A stretch of DNA of 60,705 bases from the NCBI GenBank assembly GCA_900469955.1, contig UBYX01000001.1, positions 1 to 60,705 on the forward strand, written 5' to 3'. A program made the translations under genes and the position numbers. Below the pieces are notes generated by a model that did not search any database, was not told the origin of the DNA, and saw nothing but the letters and a program-made list of their open reading frames with translations. The DNA is from Hyphomicrobiales bacterium. GTDB taxonomy: Bacteria; Pseudomonadota; Alphaproteobacteria; Rhizobiales; Rhizobiaceae. Numbering within the stretch: position 1 is the first letter of the stretch; every line of letters starts with the position of its first letter. Shown in pieces: positions 25,244-33,578 of the stretch.

Positions 25244-26248
25244 TCAGTCCAGATCGAGCGCCTTCCGTTCGGCCACCAACGTATCCACTGCCCGGAAAAC
25301 GTCGATCTCAGCCCATGTCCCGGTGTCGCGATAGCTCGGATAGAATGCGAAGGTCGCGGCGACCAGTTGATCGACACTCGGCCGCGCCTGCCGTCGCGGC
25401 AGCATTGTCCTCGAAAATTGGCTTAACCGGTCCTCCGTCAGCCCCCAGCCGGAGTAGAAGGGCGCTCCGTAACAACGCACGGGCAGCCCGCGCAGTAAGG
25501 CGTCGAGCCCGAACTGGCTGGAAACGGTCCAGACCTCGTCTACGACCTCCAGCATGGACGCCACCGAAACTGCATCCGCCAGCAGGATCACTCCCGGCGT
25601 TTGGGCCGCTCTTTCGGTGAGGTAACCTTTGCGGAAACCGGCCACCACATCCGGATGGGTGCGCACCACGCATTGCCCGCCGCTTGCCACGGCATCATCA
25701 AGCATCCGTGCAAAGCTTTCCGGCGAGCCGCCGGACATCGGAACGGAGACATCGCCAAATACCTGATCGACAAGGAGAATACGTCGCTTCGTAGTACGAT
25801 CAAGCTTCGGCTGGCGATGCGGAAGGTTGTTGTATTTCGAGAGCTTGTATTCCACGAGCGCCTTGCGGATATCCGACCCCAGCGAGCCGACATCCATGTG
25901 CGCCGAGCCGGCAATCAGCCCCTCCAGCCGGGATGCCCTTGCGGCGTCCACCGGCATACCCAGATCATCGACTACAATCGAGATTGGCAAGGTATTCTCC
26001 TTGCCGAGTCCTACCGACCGAAGATATCCGTCTTCGAGATACCAATAGGGCAGCCTGCGGAACCAGGCTATGCGGCGCGCCAGCTTTGCGGTGGATCGCC
26101 CACCCCAGAATAGGATGCCCCTAACTCCCGGCGAAAAGGCCGACTCCAGTTCATGCAAACCGAAATAGTGCTTCAGCCATGGTGCAGATCGCGTCACATA
26201 ATGAGTGGCGCCTAGGCGCGTGCCGGCGGGAGGGTACCAATCTTTCAT
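25244..26248 (-). CDS. KpsC-like single-domain capsule polysaccharide glycosyltransferase
   Basis: A 334-residue protein of the capsule polysaccharide biosynthesis (KpsC/KpsS, Capsule_synth) family. Recognisable motifs are RLPYWYLEDGYLRSVGLG, ILLVDQVFGDVSV, RTHPDVVAGFRKGYL and SQFGLDALLRGLPVRCYGAP followed by FYSGWGLTED. These are conserved in beta-Kdo transferases that build the linker of group 2 capsules. KpsC normally contains two such domains; only one is present. It stands alone, with no capsule export genes in the window, so it may modify LPS or a K-antigen made elsewhere. No strong ribosome site is visible. Confidence 0.8.
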   Translation of the reverse strand: MKDWYPPAGTRLGATHYVTRSAPWLKHYFGLHELESAFSPGVRGILFWGGRSTAKLARRIAWFRRLPYWYLEDGYLRSVGLGKENTLPISIVVDDLGMPVDAARASRLEGLIAGSAHMDVGSLGSDIRKALVEYKLSKYNNLPHRQPKLDRTTKRRILLVDQVFGDVSVPMSGGSPESFARMLDDAVASGGQCVVRTHPDVVAGFRKGYLTERAAQTPGVILLADAVSVASMLEVVDEVWTVSSQFGLDALLRGLPVRCYGAPFYSGWGLTEDRLSQFSRTMLPRRQARPSVDQLVAATFAFYPSYRDTGTWAEIDVFRAVDTLVAERKALDLD

Positions 26249-26297
26249 GACGTCCGATCTGACCCTCTATTCGCATGTATCCCCTTAGACGCGCCGA

Positions 26298-26870
26298 TCA
26301 CATCCCCTGCTGACCGCGGTTCATCGCGGCAATCCCGGTACGGCACACCTCGACCAGGCCGAGCGGCTTCATGACCGCCACGAACTGGTCGATCTTTGAG
26401 GACTTGCCGGTGATCTCAAGAATGAAATGCTCGACCGTGGCGTCGACCACCTTGGCGTGGAAGGCATCCGCAAGCCGCAGCGCCTCGGCGCGGTGCTCCC
26501 CCCGGCCGACAACCTTGACGAGGGCGACCTCACGCTCGATCGGCCGCTCCTGGCCGAGTTCGCGGGCACGCACGGTCAGATCGACGACGCGATGGACCGG
26601 GACGATCCGCTCCAGCTGCGCCTTGATCTGCTCGAGGACGGTCGGCGTGCCGCGTGTCACGATCGTGATGCGGGAAAGATGGGCTTCGTGCTCGGTTTCC
26701 GAAACAGTGAGGCTCTCGATGTTGTAGCCGCGCCCGGAAAAAAGGCCGATCACGCGGGCAAGCACGCCCGGCTCATTATTGACGAGAACTGAAAGCGTGT
26801 GGCTCTCCGCCTTGGCCGTTTCCGGGGCGATAAAATAGGCAGATCCGGTCGGTTGCTGATGCGCATTCAT
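26298..26870 (-). CDS. ilvH: Acetolactate synthase small (regulatory) subunit
   Basis: A regulatory subunit (190 residues) that stimulates the catalytic subunit and confers valine feedback inhibition. The N-terminal ACT domain is clear: SHTLSVLVNNEPGVLARVIG, FSGRGYNIESLTVSETE and LSRITIVTRGT. The second, ALS_ss_C domain includes ERIVPVHRVVDLTV and FILEITGKSSKIDQFVAVMK followed by PLGLVEVCRTGIAAMNRG. It follows ilvI after 49 bases and is controlled by the same leader-peptide attenuator. Confidence 0.96.
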   Translation of the reverse strand: MNAHQQPTGSAYFIAPETAKAESHTLSVLVNNEPGVLARVIGLFSGRGYNIESLTVSETEHEAHLSRITIVTRGTPTVLEQIKAQLERIVPVHRVVDLTVRARELGQERPIEREVALVKVVGRGEHRAEALRLADAFHAKVVDATVEHFILEITGKSSKIDQFVAVMKPLGLVEVCRTGIAAMNRGQQGM

Positions 26871-26919
26871 GGTATTGAGTCCGTTTCCTCAGAATTCCGT
26901 TTAAGGTTCGCAGCTCGCC

Positions 26920-28713
26920 TCAGACGAGCTGGCGACCCTTCGCATCGATCGCATTGGCAACCGCTTCATCACTCGCTTCGTCCGGCAGCAGCATCTCGTT
27001 GTGGGCCTTGCCCGAGGGGATCATCGGGAAGCAGTTGGCGAGATTGGCGACGCGGCAGTCGAAGATCACCGGCTTCTGGACCGCTATCATCTCCTCGATC
27101 TTGCCGTCCAGTTCCTTCGGATCGTCGCAGTACATGCCGACGGCGCCATAGGCTTCCGCAAGCTTCACGAAGTCCGGCATCGCCTCCGTGTAGGAGTTCG
27201 ACAGGCGGTTGCCGTGCAGCAACTGCTGCCACTGGCGGACCATACCCATGTACTGGTTGTTCAGGATGAAGATCTTGACCGGCAGATTGTACTGGATGGC
27301 CGTCGACATTTCCTGGATGCACATCTGGATCGATGCGTCACCGGCAACGTCGATGACCAGCGCATCCGGATGCGCCACCTGGACGCCGATTGCCGCCGGG
27401 AACCCATAGCCCATGGTGCCGAGACCACCCGAGGTCATCCAGCGGTTGGGTTCCTCGAAATCGATGAACTGCGCCGCCCACATCTGATGCTGGCCAACCT
27501 CGGTCGTGATGTAGGTATTGCGGTCTTTCGTCAATTCATGGAGCCGCTGCAGCGCGTATTGCGGCATGATGACGTCGTTGGAATTCTTGTAGGAAAAGGA
27601 TTTGCGGGCACGCCAACGGGTGATTTCCTGCCACCACTCCTCCGTCTGCGCCTTGGCCTGCTTCTTTGGCAGAGCCCGCCACAGCCGAACCATGTCCTCC
27701 AGGACGCTGCCGACATCGCCGAGGATCGGGATATCGACGTGAACGTTCTTGTTGATTGAGGACGGGTCGATATCGATATGAACCTTGCGCGAGTTCGGTG
27801 AAAACGCATTGAGGCGGCCGGTGATACGGTCATCGAAACGCGCGCCGATGCAGACCATGACGTCGCAATCATGCATCGCCATGTTGGCTTCGTAGGATCC
27901 GTGCATGCCGAGCATGCCGAGCCAGTTCGCACCGGAAGCGGGATAGGCGCCGAGCCCCATCAGCGTGGAGGTGATTGGGAAGCCGGTGAGCTCAACCAGT
28001 TCACGCAGCAGGCGTGAGGCCTCCGGTCCGGAATTGATGACGCCGCCGCCGGTATAGAGGATTGGACGGCGCGCCGTGGCCATCAGATCAATCGCGGCCT
28101 GAATTGCCTTCAGATCCCCCTGCGTCTTCGGCTGATAGCTGATATTGGCAGCAATTTCGGGTTTGGGCGTATAGGTACCCGTCGCGAACTGGATGTCTTT
28201 CGGAATATCGACGACGACTGGCCCCGGACGGCCGGTCTGGGCGATACGGAAGGCTTCGTGGATGATTCCCGCCAGTTCGTTGACATCCTTGACCAGCCAG
28301 TTGTGCTTGGTGCAGGGGCGCGTGATCCCGACCGTGTCGCATTCCTGGAACGCATCCGAACCGATGAGCGTGGTGGGTACCTGGCCGGTCAGGCAGACCA
28401 GCGGGACGGAATCCATCAGCGCATCCTGGAGCGGCGTGACGGCATTCGTCGCACCCGGGCCGGACGTCACCAGCATGACGCCGACCTTGCCTGTGGAGCG
28501 GGCATAACCTTCTGCAGCGTGACCGGCGCCCTGCTCGTGACGCACGAGAATGTGCTGAATCTCGTCTTGCTGAAAGATCTCGTCATAGATCGGCAGAACG
28601 GCGCCGCCCGGATATCCGAAAAGGTGCTCGACGCCGTTTTCCTTCAGTGCTTTCAGCACGATCTCCGCGCCTGTCATCCGGTTATCTGGCATCTGGTTAT
28701 TGCTGTCCGTCAT
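26920..28713 (-). CDS. ilvI: Acetolactate synthase large (catalytic) subunit
   Basis: A thiamine-diphosphate enzyme (597 residues) that condenses two pyruvates to acetolactate, or pyruvate with 2-ketobutyrate, at the start of valine, leucine and isoleucine synthesis. The catalytic Glu is in HILVRHEQGAGHAAEGYARS. The ThDP/Mg motif runs from VAGDASIQMCIQEMSTAIQY to ILNNQYMGMVRQWQ. The FAD-binding middle domain includes GARFDDRITGRL. The N-terminus MTGAEIVLKALKENGVEHLF follows a short leader; an internal ATG at codon 9 or 13 is possible. An attenuator of leader peptide plus terminator lies upstream. Confidence 0.97.
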   Translation of the reverse strand: MTDSNNQMPDNRMTGAEIVLKALKENGVEHLFGYPGGAVLPIYDEIFQQDEIQHILVRHEQGAGHAAEGYARSTGKVGVMLVTSGPGATNAVTPLQDALMDSVPLVCLTGQVPTTLIGSDAFQECDTVGITRPCTKHNWLVKDVNELAGIIHEAFRIAQTGRPGPVVVDIPKDIQFATGTYTPKPEIAANISYQPKTQGDLKAIQAAIDLMATARRPILYTGGGVINSGPEASRLLRELVELTGFPITSTLMGLGAYPASGANWLGMLGMHGSYEANMAMHDCDVMVCIGARFDDRITGRLNAFSPNSRKVHIDIDPSSINKNVHVDIPILGDVGSVLEDMVRLWRALPKKQAKAQTEEWWQEITRWRARKSFSYKNSNDVIMPQYALQRLHELTKDRNTYITTEVGQHQMWAAQFIDFEEPNRWMTSGGLGTMGYGFPAAIGVQVAHPDALVIDVAGDASIQMCIQEMSTAIQYNLPVKIFILNNQYMGMVRQWQQLLHGNRLSNSYTEAMPDFVKLAEAYGAVGMYCDDPKELDGKIEEMIAVQKPVIFDCRVANLANCFPMIPSGKAHNEMLLPDEASDEAVANAIDAKGRQLV

Positions 28714-28775
28714 TGTCTTGGTCCATTCGCTGCTGGATTTTTACCGGCGGCTCCTCCGAGCCGGATTGAAGGCAT

Positions 28776-28799
28776 AAAAAAAGGCCCCTTGAGGAGCCT
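28776..28799 (-). terminator. Intrinsic terminator of the ilvIH attenuator
   Basis: On the minus strand AGGCTCC-TCAA-GGGGCCT forms a 7-bp stem (one G-U pair) capped by a TCAA tetraloop and followed by a run of T. It lies between the leader peptide and ilvI, 62 bases before the ilvI start, where an attenuator terminator is expected. Confidence 0.85.
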
Positions 28800-28833
28800 G
28801 TCTTTTCGCGCATGGATGGCTGTCGCCGGATGG

Positions 28834-28890
28834 TTACACCATCCTGCCCATGCGCGTACCCACCACAATAAGAGCGATCGATATTTTCAT
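28834..28890 (-). CDS. Branched-chain amino-acid leader peptide for ilvIH attenuation
   Basis: An 18-codon open frame encodes MKISIALIVVGTRMGRMV. Codons 3-10 contain three Ile, one Leu and two Val, the end products of the pathway. Its stop codon lies in the loop of a perfect hairpin (GGATGGT-GTA-ACCATCC), and the 3' arm region CCATCCATGCGC can also pair with GCGCATGG inside the reading frame, giving alternative structures. Stalling at Ile/Leu/Val codons would be expected to favour read-through of the terminator at 28776. No Shine-Dalgarno sequence precedes it, in keeping with the predicted start of transcription only two bases upstream. Confidence 0.88.
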   Translation of the reverse strand: MKISIALIVVGTRMGRMV

Positions 28891-28898
28891 GGCGCGAA

Positions 28899-28927
28899 GT
28901 GTTAGCCAGATAAATAGCATTCGTCAA
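28899..28927 (-). promoter_or_regulatory. Predicted promoter of the ilv leader-ilvIH transcript
   Basis: On the minus strand TTGACG (28927-28922) is 17 bp from TAACAC (28904-28899). The -35 matches five of six consensus bases; the -10 is weak. The +1 would be near 28892, leaving a two-base leader ahead of the ATG of the leader peptide. Confidence 0.55.
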
Positions 28928-29063
28928 CGCCACCTTGCACCAAAAAACGCCATCCGCCTGATTTTGCTGGTCGTTGCACACCCGAGGCGGCATTTGCCTA
29001 TACCAGTTGTTAAGCCGCAACGTCTATCTTTCGCCTGTTGGAGGGTTGCGACCCGACCGACGG

Positions 29064-31202
29064 ATGAGCCATGACCCGATCCGCCACCCCAATGATAGGG
29101 GGTTACGTTTGCTGAACAATGATCTCCATCGTTCCGCCTCCGCCGGAGAGCAGGATCGTCGCGATATCCAGAAACCAGGCAATCGCTTGCTGGGTCGTGT
29201 AGTTGCGTGCAACGGCGCTCATGCCACTATTTCAGCGATCGCCGAAAGCGGTGAAACCGACCTTACCGAACTCTGGTCGGTGGGCCGGCTGATCTCCATC
29301 AGCGTGGGTGAGAACCGCGTTGTCGCACTGGCCTACGCCATGGAGACAGGCGCCCGCGGTTGGCGCGAAGGGGAAGACACAGGATTCCACATCGAGGCCG
29401 AATTGCTGGGCGAAGTCCGCAAGGGCCCGAACGGCCGCGACGAGTTCTCCCGCGGCATTTCCCGCTATCCCTATCTCGGCGCCGTAGCACATCGCATCCG
29501 CGCCGCGGACCTCCTGCGCATCTACGATACCGGCAAGGACGACACCTGCGCCGTCGGCAAGCTGACGCAGGACGAGAGCATCGACGCCGCGATCCATATC
29601 CCCTCCATGCTGTCGAAACACTTTGCCATTGTCGGCTCCACAGGGGTGGGCAAGTCGACGGCCGTTTCGCTGCTCCTGCACAAGGCCATCGAAGTCGATC
29701 CGAAACTGCGTGTCCTGATTCTCGATCCGCACAACGAATTCGCCTCCGCCTTTCCGGAGCACGCCGTCGTCATCGACACGGATACGCTCGACCTGCCCTT
29801 CTGGCTGATGCGGCTCGAGGAATTCTCCGAAGTGGTCTTCCGCGGCCGCCCCGCCGTGCCTGAAGAACTCGATATCCTCCGCGATCTCATTCCGGACGCC
29901 AAACGGGCCTTTCGCGGCAGCGACTCCTCACTGATGCGTCGCACGACTGAAAAAAGCTCGGTCACCGCCGATACTCCCGTGCCTTACCGCATGGCGGATC
30001 TTCTGGCGTTGATAGACGAACGCATCGGCCGCCTGGAGGGCCGAAACGAAAAGCCGTATCTGCGTTCATTGAAGATGCGCGTCATGTCGGCCATCAACGA
30101 CCCGCGCTACCACTTCATGTTCTCCAACAACACGATCAACGACACGATCATGGAGACGATCGCGCATATCTTCCGCATCCCCGGCGGGGACAAACCGATC
30201 TCCACCTTCCAGCTTGCCGGCATTCCCTCCGAAGTGGTCAATTCGGTCGCCTCGATCCTGTGCCGCATGGCGTTTGAATTGGCACTCTGGAGCAAGGGCG
30301 CCATCCATATGCTGGTCGTCTGCGAAGAAGCGCACCGCTACGTGCCCGCTGATCGCGAGCTTGGCTTCTTTCCGACGCGTCAGGCCATTTCCCGAATCGC
30401 CAAGGAAGGCCGGAAATACGGCGTTTCGCTCGGGATCATCACCCAGCGTCCGGGTGAACTGGATCAGACGATCCTGTCGCAGTGTTCGACCCTGTTCGCC
30501 ATGCGCCTTTCCAACGACCGGGACCAGGAAATCATCAAGTCGGCCATTCCGAACTCATCGATCTCGACGACCAGCTTCCTTTCGTCGATCGGAAATGGCG
30601 AGGCGATTGCGTTCGGCGAGGCCATAGCCGTGCCGATGCGGATGAAATTCGCGCGCGTCGAAGAAAGATATCTGCCGAAGGCCAACGGGGTTGCCGACAA
30701 GGGTTGCGAAGATACGCCGGATACCGTCGACCTGCGCGCCGTGGTCGCGCGCCTGCGGTCCGTCACCGGACCGGACATCGCCGCGTTCCAGCAAAGCTAT
30801 GCCGCTGCCAACCCGGCATTCGCAGACAAAGCGTCGGCACCTGACGAAGACGTGGACGCCGACTTCCCACCGGCAGATGAAGCCGAAATGGAACGTTGGG
30901 CGCAGGAAATCCGTGCAAACGGCCACGTCGTAGTAAATCGCACGCCGCCTCTCGACGACCCGCAGCCAGAACCTTACAGGCCGGATATGCTGCCGCGCCC
31001 TTCACTATCGGAGCCGCCGATGCCGCGTCCGGATCGTTTCGCGGATCTGCGCCGTGAACGCGGCGGCGAACCCCCGCAACCGATATTCCAGCGCCCGCTC
31101 GCGTCGGAAAACCCGCGTCCAAACCCGCTCCTCCGGCGCGAGGGGTCGCTCCGCGAAAGCCTGTTGAAGAAGCCGCTCAGCAGCCTCTACGACAAGGACT
31201 AA
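29064..31202 (+). CDS. HerA-like ATP-binding protein (DUF87)
   Basis: A hexameric-type FtsK/HerA-superfamily ATPase of about 712 residues. An N-terminal HAS-barrel-like region (LGRVVACNGAHATISAIAES) precedes the core with Walker A VGSTGVGKSTA near residue 191 and Walker B MLVVCEEAHRYVP near 417. Arginine-finger and sensor segments (GVSLGIITQRPGELDQTIL, CSTLFAMRLSNDRDQEII) follow. The last 130 residues are Pro/Arg-rich and low complexity. HerA motors usually work with the NurA nuclease in DNA end processing or with defence partners; no nurA, sir2 or similar gene adjoins. Start uncertain: ATG 29064 is used, but a TTG at 29109 after AGGGGG is also possible. Confidence 0.83.
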   Translation: MSHDPIRHPNDRGLRLLNNDLHRSASAGEQDRRDIQKPGNRLLGRVVACNGAHATISAIAESGETDLTELWSVGRLISISVGENRVVALAYAMETGARGWREGEDTGFHIEAELLGEVRKGPNGRDEFSRGISRYPYLGAVAHRIRAADLLRIYDTGKDDTCAVGKLTQDESIDAAIHIPSMLSKHFAIVGSTGVGKSTAVSLLLHKAIEVDPKLRVLILDPHNEFASAFPEHAVVIDTDTLDLPFWLMRLEEFSEVVFRGRPAVPEELDILRDLIPDAKRAFRGSDSSLMRRTTEKSSVTADTPVPYRMADLLALIDERIGRLEGRNEKPYLRSLKMRVMSAINDPRYHFMFSNNTINDTIMETIAHIFRIPGGDKPISTFQLAGIPSEVVNSVASILCRMAFELALWSKGAIHMLVVCEEAHRYVPADRELGFFPTRQAISRIAKEGRKYGVSLGIITQRPGELDQTILSQCSTLFAMRLSNDRDQEIIKSAIPNSSISTTSFLSSIGNGEAIAFGEAIAVPMRMKFARVEERYLPKANGVADKGCEDTPDTVDLRAVVARLRSVTGPDIAAFQQSYAAANPAFADKASAPDEDVDADFPPADEAEMERWAQEIRANGHVVVNRTPPLDDPQPEPYRPDMLPRPSLSEPPMPRPDRFADLRRERGGEPPQPIFQRPLASENPRPNPLLRREGSLRESLLKKPLSSLYDKD

Positions 31203-32093
31203 TCAGCCGATCCGTTCCCAGCTTTCGTCCATCTGGTTGCGGAACCAGGTCATTTGCCGCTTGGCATATTGGCGCGTCAAGGCAGAACCGCGCTCTATGG
31301 CCTCTTCCCGGCTCATCCGGCCTTTGAGCAACTCCGCGATCTGCATCACACCGATCGCCTTCATGACCGGCGCGTCCGGAGCGGGATGGAGCGCCAGAAG
31401 CGCCCTCACCTCGTCGACGGCACCGCTCTCGAGCATCGTCTCGAATCGACTGCCGATCCGTTCATGGAGCAGCTTGCGGTCCGGCAAGACGACAAGCTTT
31501 TTCGCCCGCGCCGGATCGATCACCATCGGTCCCTGTTTTCCCTGAAACTCGGAAATCGACCGACCCGTTTCTTCCAGCACTTCCAGCGCCCGAACGATCC
31601 GCTGGCCATCCCGCGGCTCGAGGCCTTCGGCAACCGGCGCGTCGCGGCGGGAAAGTTCCGTATGGAGCGCTTCCGGTCCCTCGTCCTTCAGTCGCAGCCG
31701 GACCCGGCAACGGACGTCCTGGGAAATGTCAGGCATGTCGGAGAGGCCGCCTGTCAGCGCCTTGAAATAAAGGCCGGTGCCGCCCACAAAAACCGGCAAA
31801 CGTCCCTCGGCCCTCAGCTCCGGGAGAAGGGCCGTGACGTCCCGCAACCATTCACCGGTCGAATAGGTGCGTGTCGCCGGCACGTGTCCGTAAAGCAGAT
31901 GCGGCACCCCTTCCATCTCGTCTTCCGAAGGCCGCGCGGTCAGGACCCTCAGCGTATCGTAGACCTGCATGCTGTCGGCATTGATGACGATGCCATTCGT
32001 CTCCCGCGCCAGCCGAAGAGCAAGGGCCGACTTGCCGCTCGCCGTCGGCCCGGTTATCAGGATCGCGTCCAAATCATCCATAAGGTCGGTCAT
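31203..32093 (-). CDS. miaA: tRNA dimethylallyltransferase
   Basis: MiaA (296 residues) adds a dimethylallyl group to A37 of tRNAs reading UNN codons. The P-loop ILITGPTASGKSALAL is near residues 11-26, followed by NADSMQVYDTLRVLTARPSE (substrate-binding Asp/Ser/Gln), VGGTGLYFKALTGGLS and the C-terminal RQYAKRQMTWFRNQ. The start at 32093 places its ATG directly against the serB ATG on the other strand (CATATG). An in-frame ATG at 32123 would extend it into serB. It converges on the HerA-like gene with adjoining stops. Confidence 0.95.
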   Translation of the reverse strand: MTDLMDDLDAILITGPTASGKSALALRLARETNGIVINADSMQVYDTLRVLTARPSEDEMEGVPHLLYGHVPATRTYSTGEWLRDVTALLPELRAEGRLPVFVGGTGLYFKALTGGLSDMPDISQDVRCRVRLRLKDEGPEALHTELSRRDAPVAEGLEPRDGQRIVRALEVLEETGRSISEFQGKQGPMVIDPARAKKLVVLPDRKLLHERIGSRFETMLESGAVDEVRALLALHPAPDAPVMKAIGVMQIAELLKGRMSREEAIERGSALTRQYAKRQMTWFRNQMDESWERIG

Positions 32094-32984
32094 ATGGCTT
32101 TCGTTGCCACGCTCATTGCCCATCCGTCAAATCCTGTTCTCACCTCGAAGCTCGGAGAGCAGGCGGCCGAGGCGGCAAAAGCCTCCGGCCTGTACTGGCT
32201 CGCGGACGGTATCGCCTGCGATATCGCGCTTCGCGACGATGCCGATCCGCAGACCACCGAAGCAAATCTGCGAGCCGTGGTTGCCGACGCACCGATCGAT
32301 GTCGTCGTGCAGGAGACCGAGACCCGGCGGAAGAAGTTCCTGATTGCCGACATGGATTCGACCATGATCGGTCAGGAATGCATCGATGAGCTCGCCGACG
32401 TGGTTGGCTTGAAGGACAAGGTTTCTGCGATCACTGCTCGCGCCATGAACGGCGAGATTGCCTTCGAGCCGGCACTGCGGGAACGCGTGGCGCTTTTGAA
32501 AGGCCTGCCGATCACGGTGGTGGACGATGTCATCGCACAACGCATAACCCTGACATCCGGCGGACCGCAGCTGATCGCCACGATGAAAGCCAGAGGGTTC
32601 TATACGGCGCTGGTTTCCGGCGGCTTCACCGTCTTCACCAGCCGTATCGCGGAAACATTGGGCTTCGACGAAAATCAGGCGAATATTCTCATCGAAAGCA
32701 ATGGTATTCTCACTGGCGAGGTCGCCGAACCCATTCTCGGCAAGCAGGCCAAGGTCGACGCGCTTCTGACCATCAGCGAGAGACTCGGCATTTCGCCGGA
32801 CGAAGCCCTGGCGGTCGGTGACGGCGCAAACGACCTGGGCATGCTCGGCATCGCCGGTTCGGGGGTCGCGTTGCATGCCAAGCCAACCGTCGCGGCCCAG
32901 GCGAAGATGCGGATCGACCATGGCGACCTCACCGCCCTCCTCTATATCCAAGGCTATCGCAAAACGGACTTCGTAGGGTCGTGA
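32094..32984 (+). CDS. serB: Phosphoserine phosphatase
   Basis: SerB (296 residues) is a HAD-family phosphatase that releases serine from phosphoserine in the last step of serine synthesis. The catalytic motif DMDST is at 86-90 (Asp86 nucleophile, Asp88 acid/base), followed by MIGQECIDELADVVG, motif II in TALVSGGFTVF and motif III/IV in AVGDGANDLGMLGIAGSG. An N-terminal regulatory segment of about 75 residues precedes the core. The ATG abuts the divergent miaA start; the long open frame further upstream is antisense to miaA and is not real. The stop overlaps the next gene's GTG. Confidence 0.95.
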   Translation: MAFVATLIAHPSNPVLTSKLGEQAAEAAKASGLYWLADGIACDIALRDDADPQTTEANLRAVVADAPIDVVVQETETRRKKFLIADMDSTMIGQECIDELADVVGLKDKVSAITARAMNGEIAFEPALRERVALLKGLPITVVDDVIAQRITLTSGGPQLIATMKARGFYTALVSGGFTVFTSRIAETLGFDENQANILIESNGILTGEVAEPILGKQAKVDALLTISERLGISPDEALAVGDGANDLGMLGIAGSGVALHAKPTVAAQAKMRIDHGDLTALLYIQGYRKTDFVGS

Positions 32985-33574
32985 AAGACGCAAGGGTCAT
33001 CCTCGAAACGGAACGTCTCCGGCTCCGCAGCTGGCTCGACTCCGACCGCGACCTGTTTCGCGAGATCAATGCCGATTCAAAGGTCATGGAGTTCTTTCCG
33101 TTTCGGCGAAGCCACGAGGAGGCGGATGCCCTGCTCAAACGGCTAAACGACTCGATCATCGAAACCGGCCTCGGCTTCTATGCGCTGGAACTCAAGGCGA
33201 CGGGCGAGCCGATCGGTTTTTGCGGGCTGTCTCTCGCCAACATGCCTGAAATCTTTCCAGCGGAGACGGTGGAAATCGGCTGGAGACTTGCGACACGTTT
33301 CTGGGGCAAAGGCTATGTGTCAGAAGCCGCTAGGGCTCTGCTCGACTTCGCCTTCGACAAGAGGCATCTGGACGCCGTCGTGTCCTTCGCGGTCGCCGAG
33401 AATCACCGGTCGACCGCCGTCATGAAGCGGCTTGGCCTGCATCGCGTCGCAAGCCTGGACTTCGAGCATCCGCGCGTGCCCGATACCCATCCGCACCTGA
33501 AACACCACATCGTCTATGCCGTGACGCAGGACGAGTGGCTGCGTCAGAAACAGCGCGCGGATAAAATCCGGTAG
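32981..33574 (+). CDS. RimJ/RimL-type GNAT N-acetyltransferase
   Basis: A 197-residue acetyltransferase of the RimJ/RimL group. It begins VILETERLRLRSWLDSDRDL, as these proteins do, and has the acetyl-CoA loop WRLATRFWGKGYVSEAARAL and the downstream AVAENHRSTAVMKRLGL. Relatives acetylate protein N-termini or small molecules; the target is unknown. The GTG start overlaps the serB TGA (GTGA), so translation is coupled. An IR of note is not seen in the four bases before the convergent degP stop. Confidence 0.88.
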   Translation: MKDARVILETERLRLRSWLDSDRDLFREINADSKVMEFFPFRRSHEEADALLKRLNDSIIETGLGFYALELKATGEPIGFCGLSLANMPEIFPAETVEIGWRLATRFWGKGYVSEAARALLDFAFDKRHLDAVVSFAVAENHRSTAVMKRLGLHRVASLDFEHPRVPDTHPHLKHHIVYAVTQDEWLRQKQRADKIR

Positions 33575-33578
33575 AGAG

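Noticed and set aside
31254..32093. Upstream half of a 576-codon plus-strand frame that ends in serB
   Set aside because: This part is antisense to miaA and has no phosphatase homology; SerB starts at 32094.
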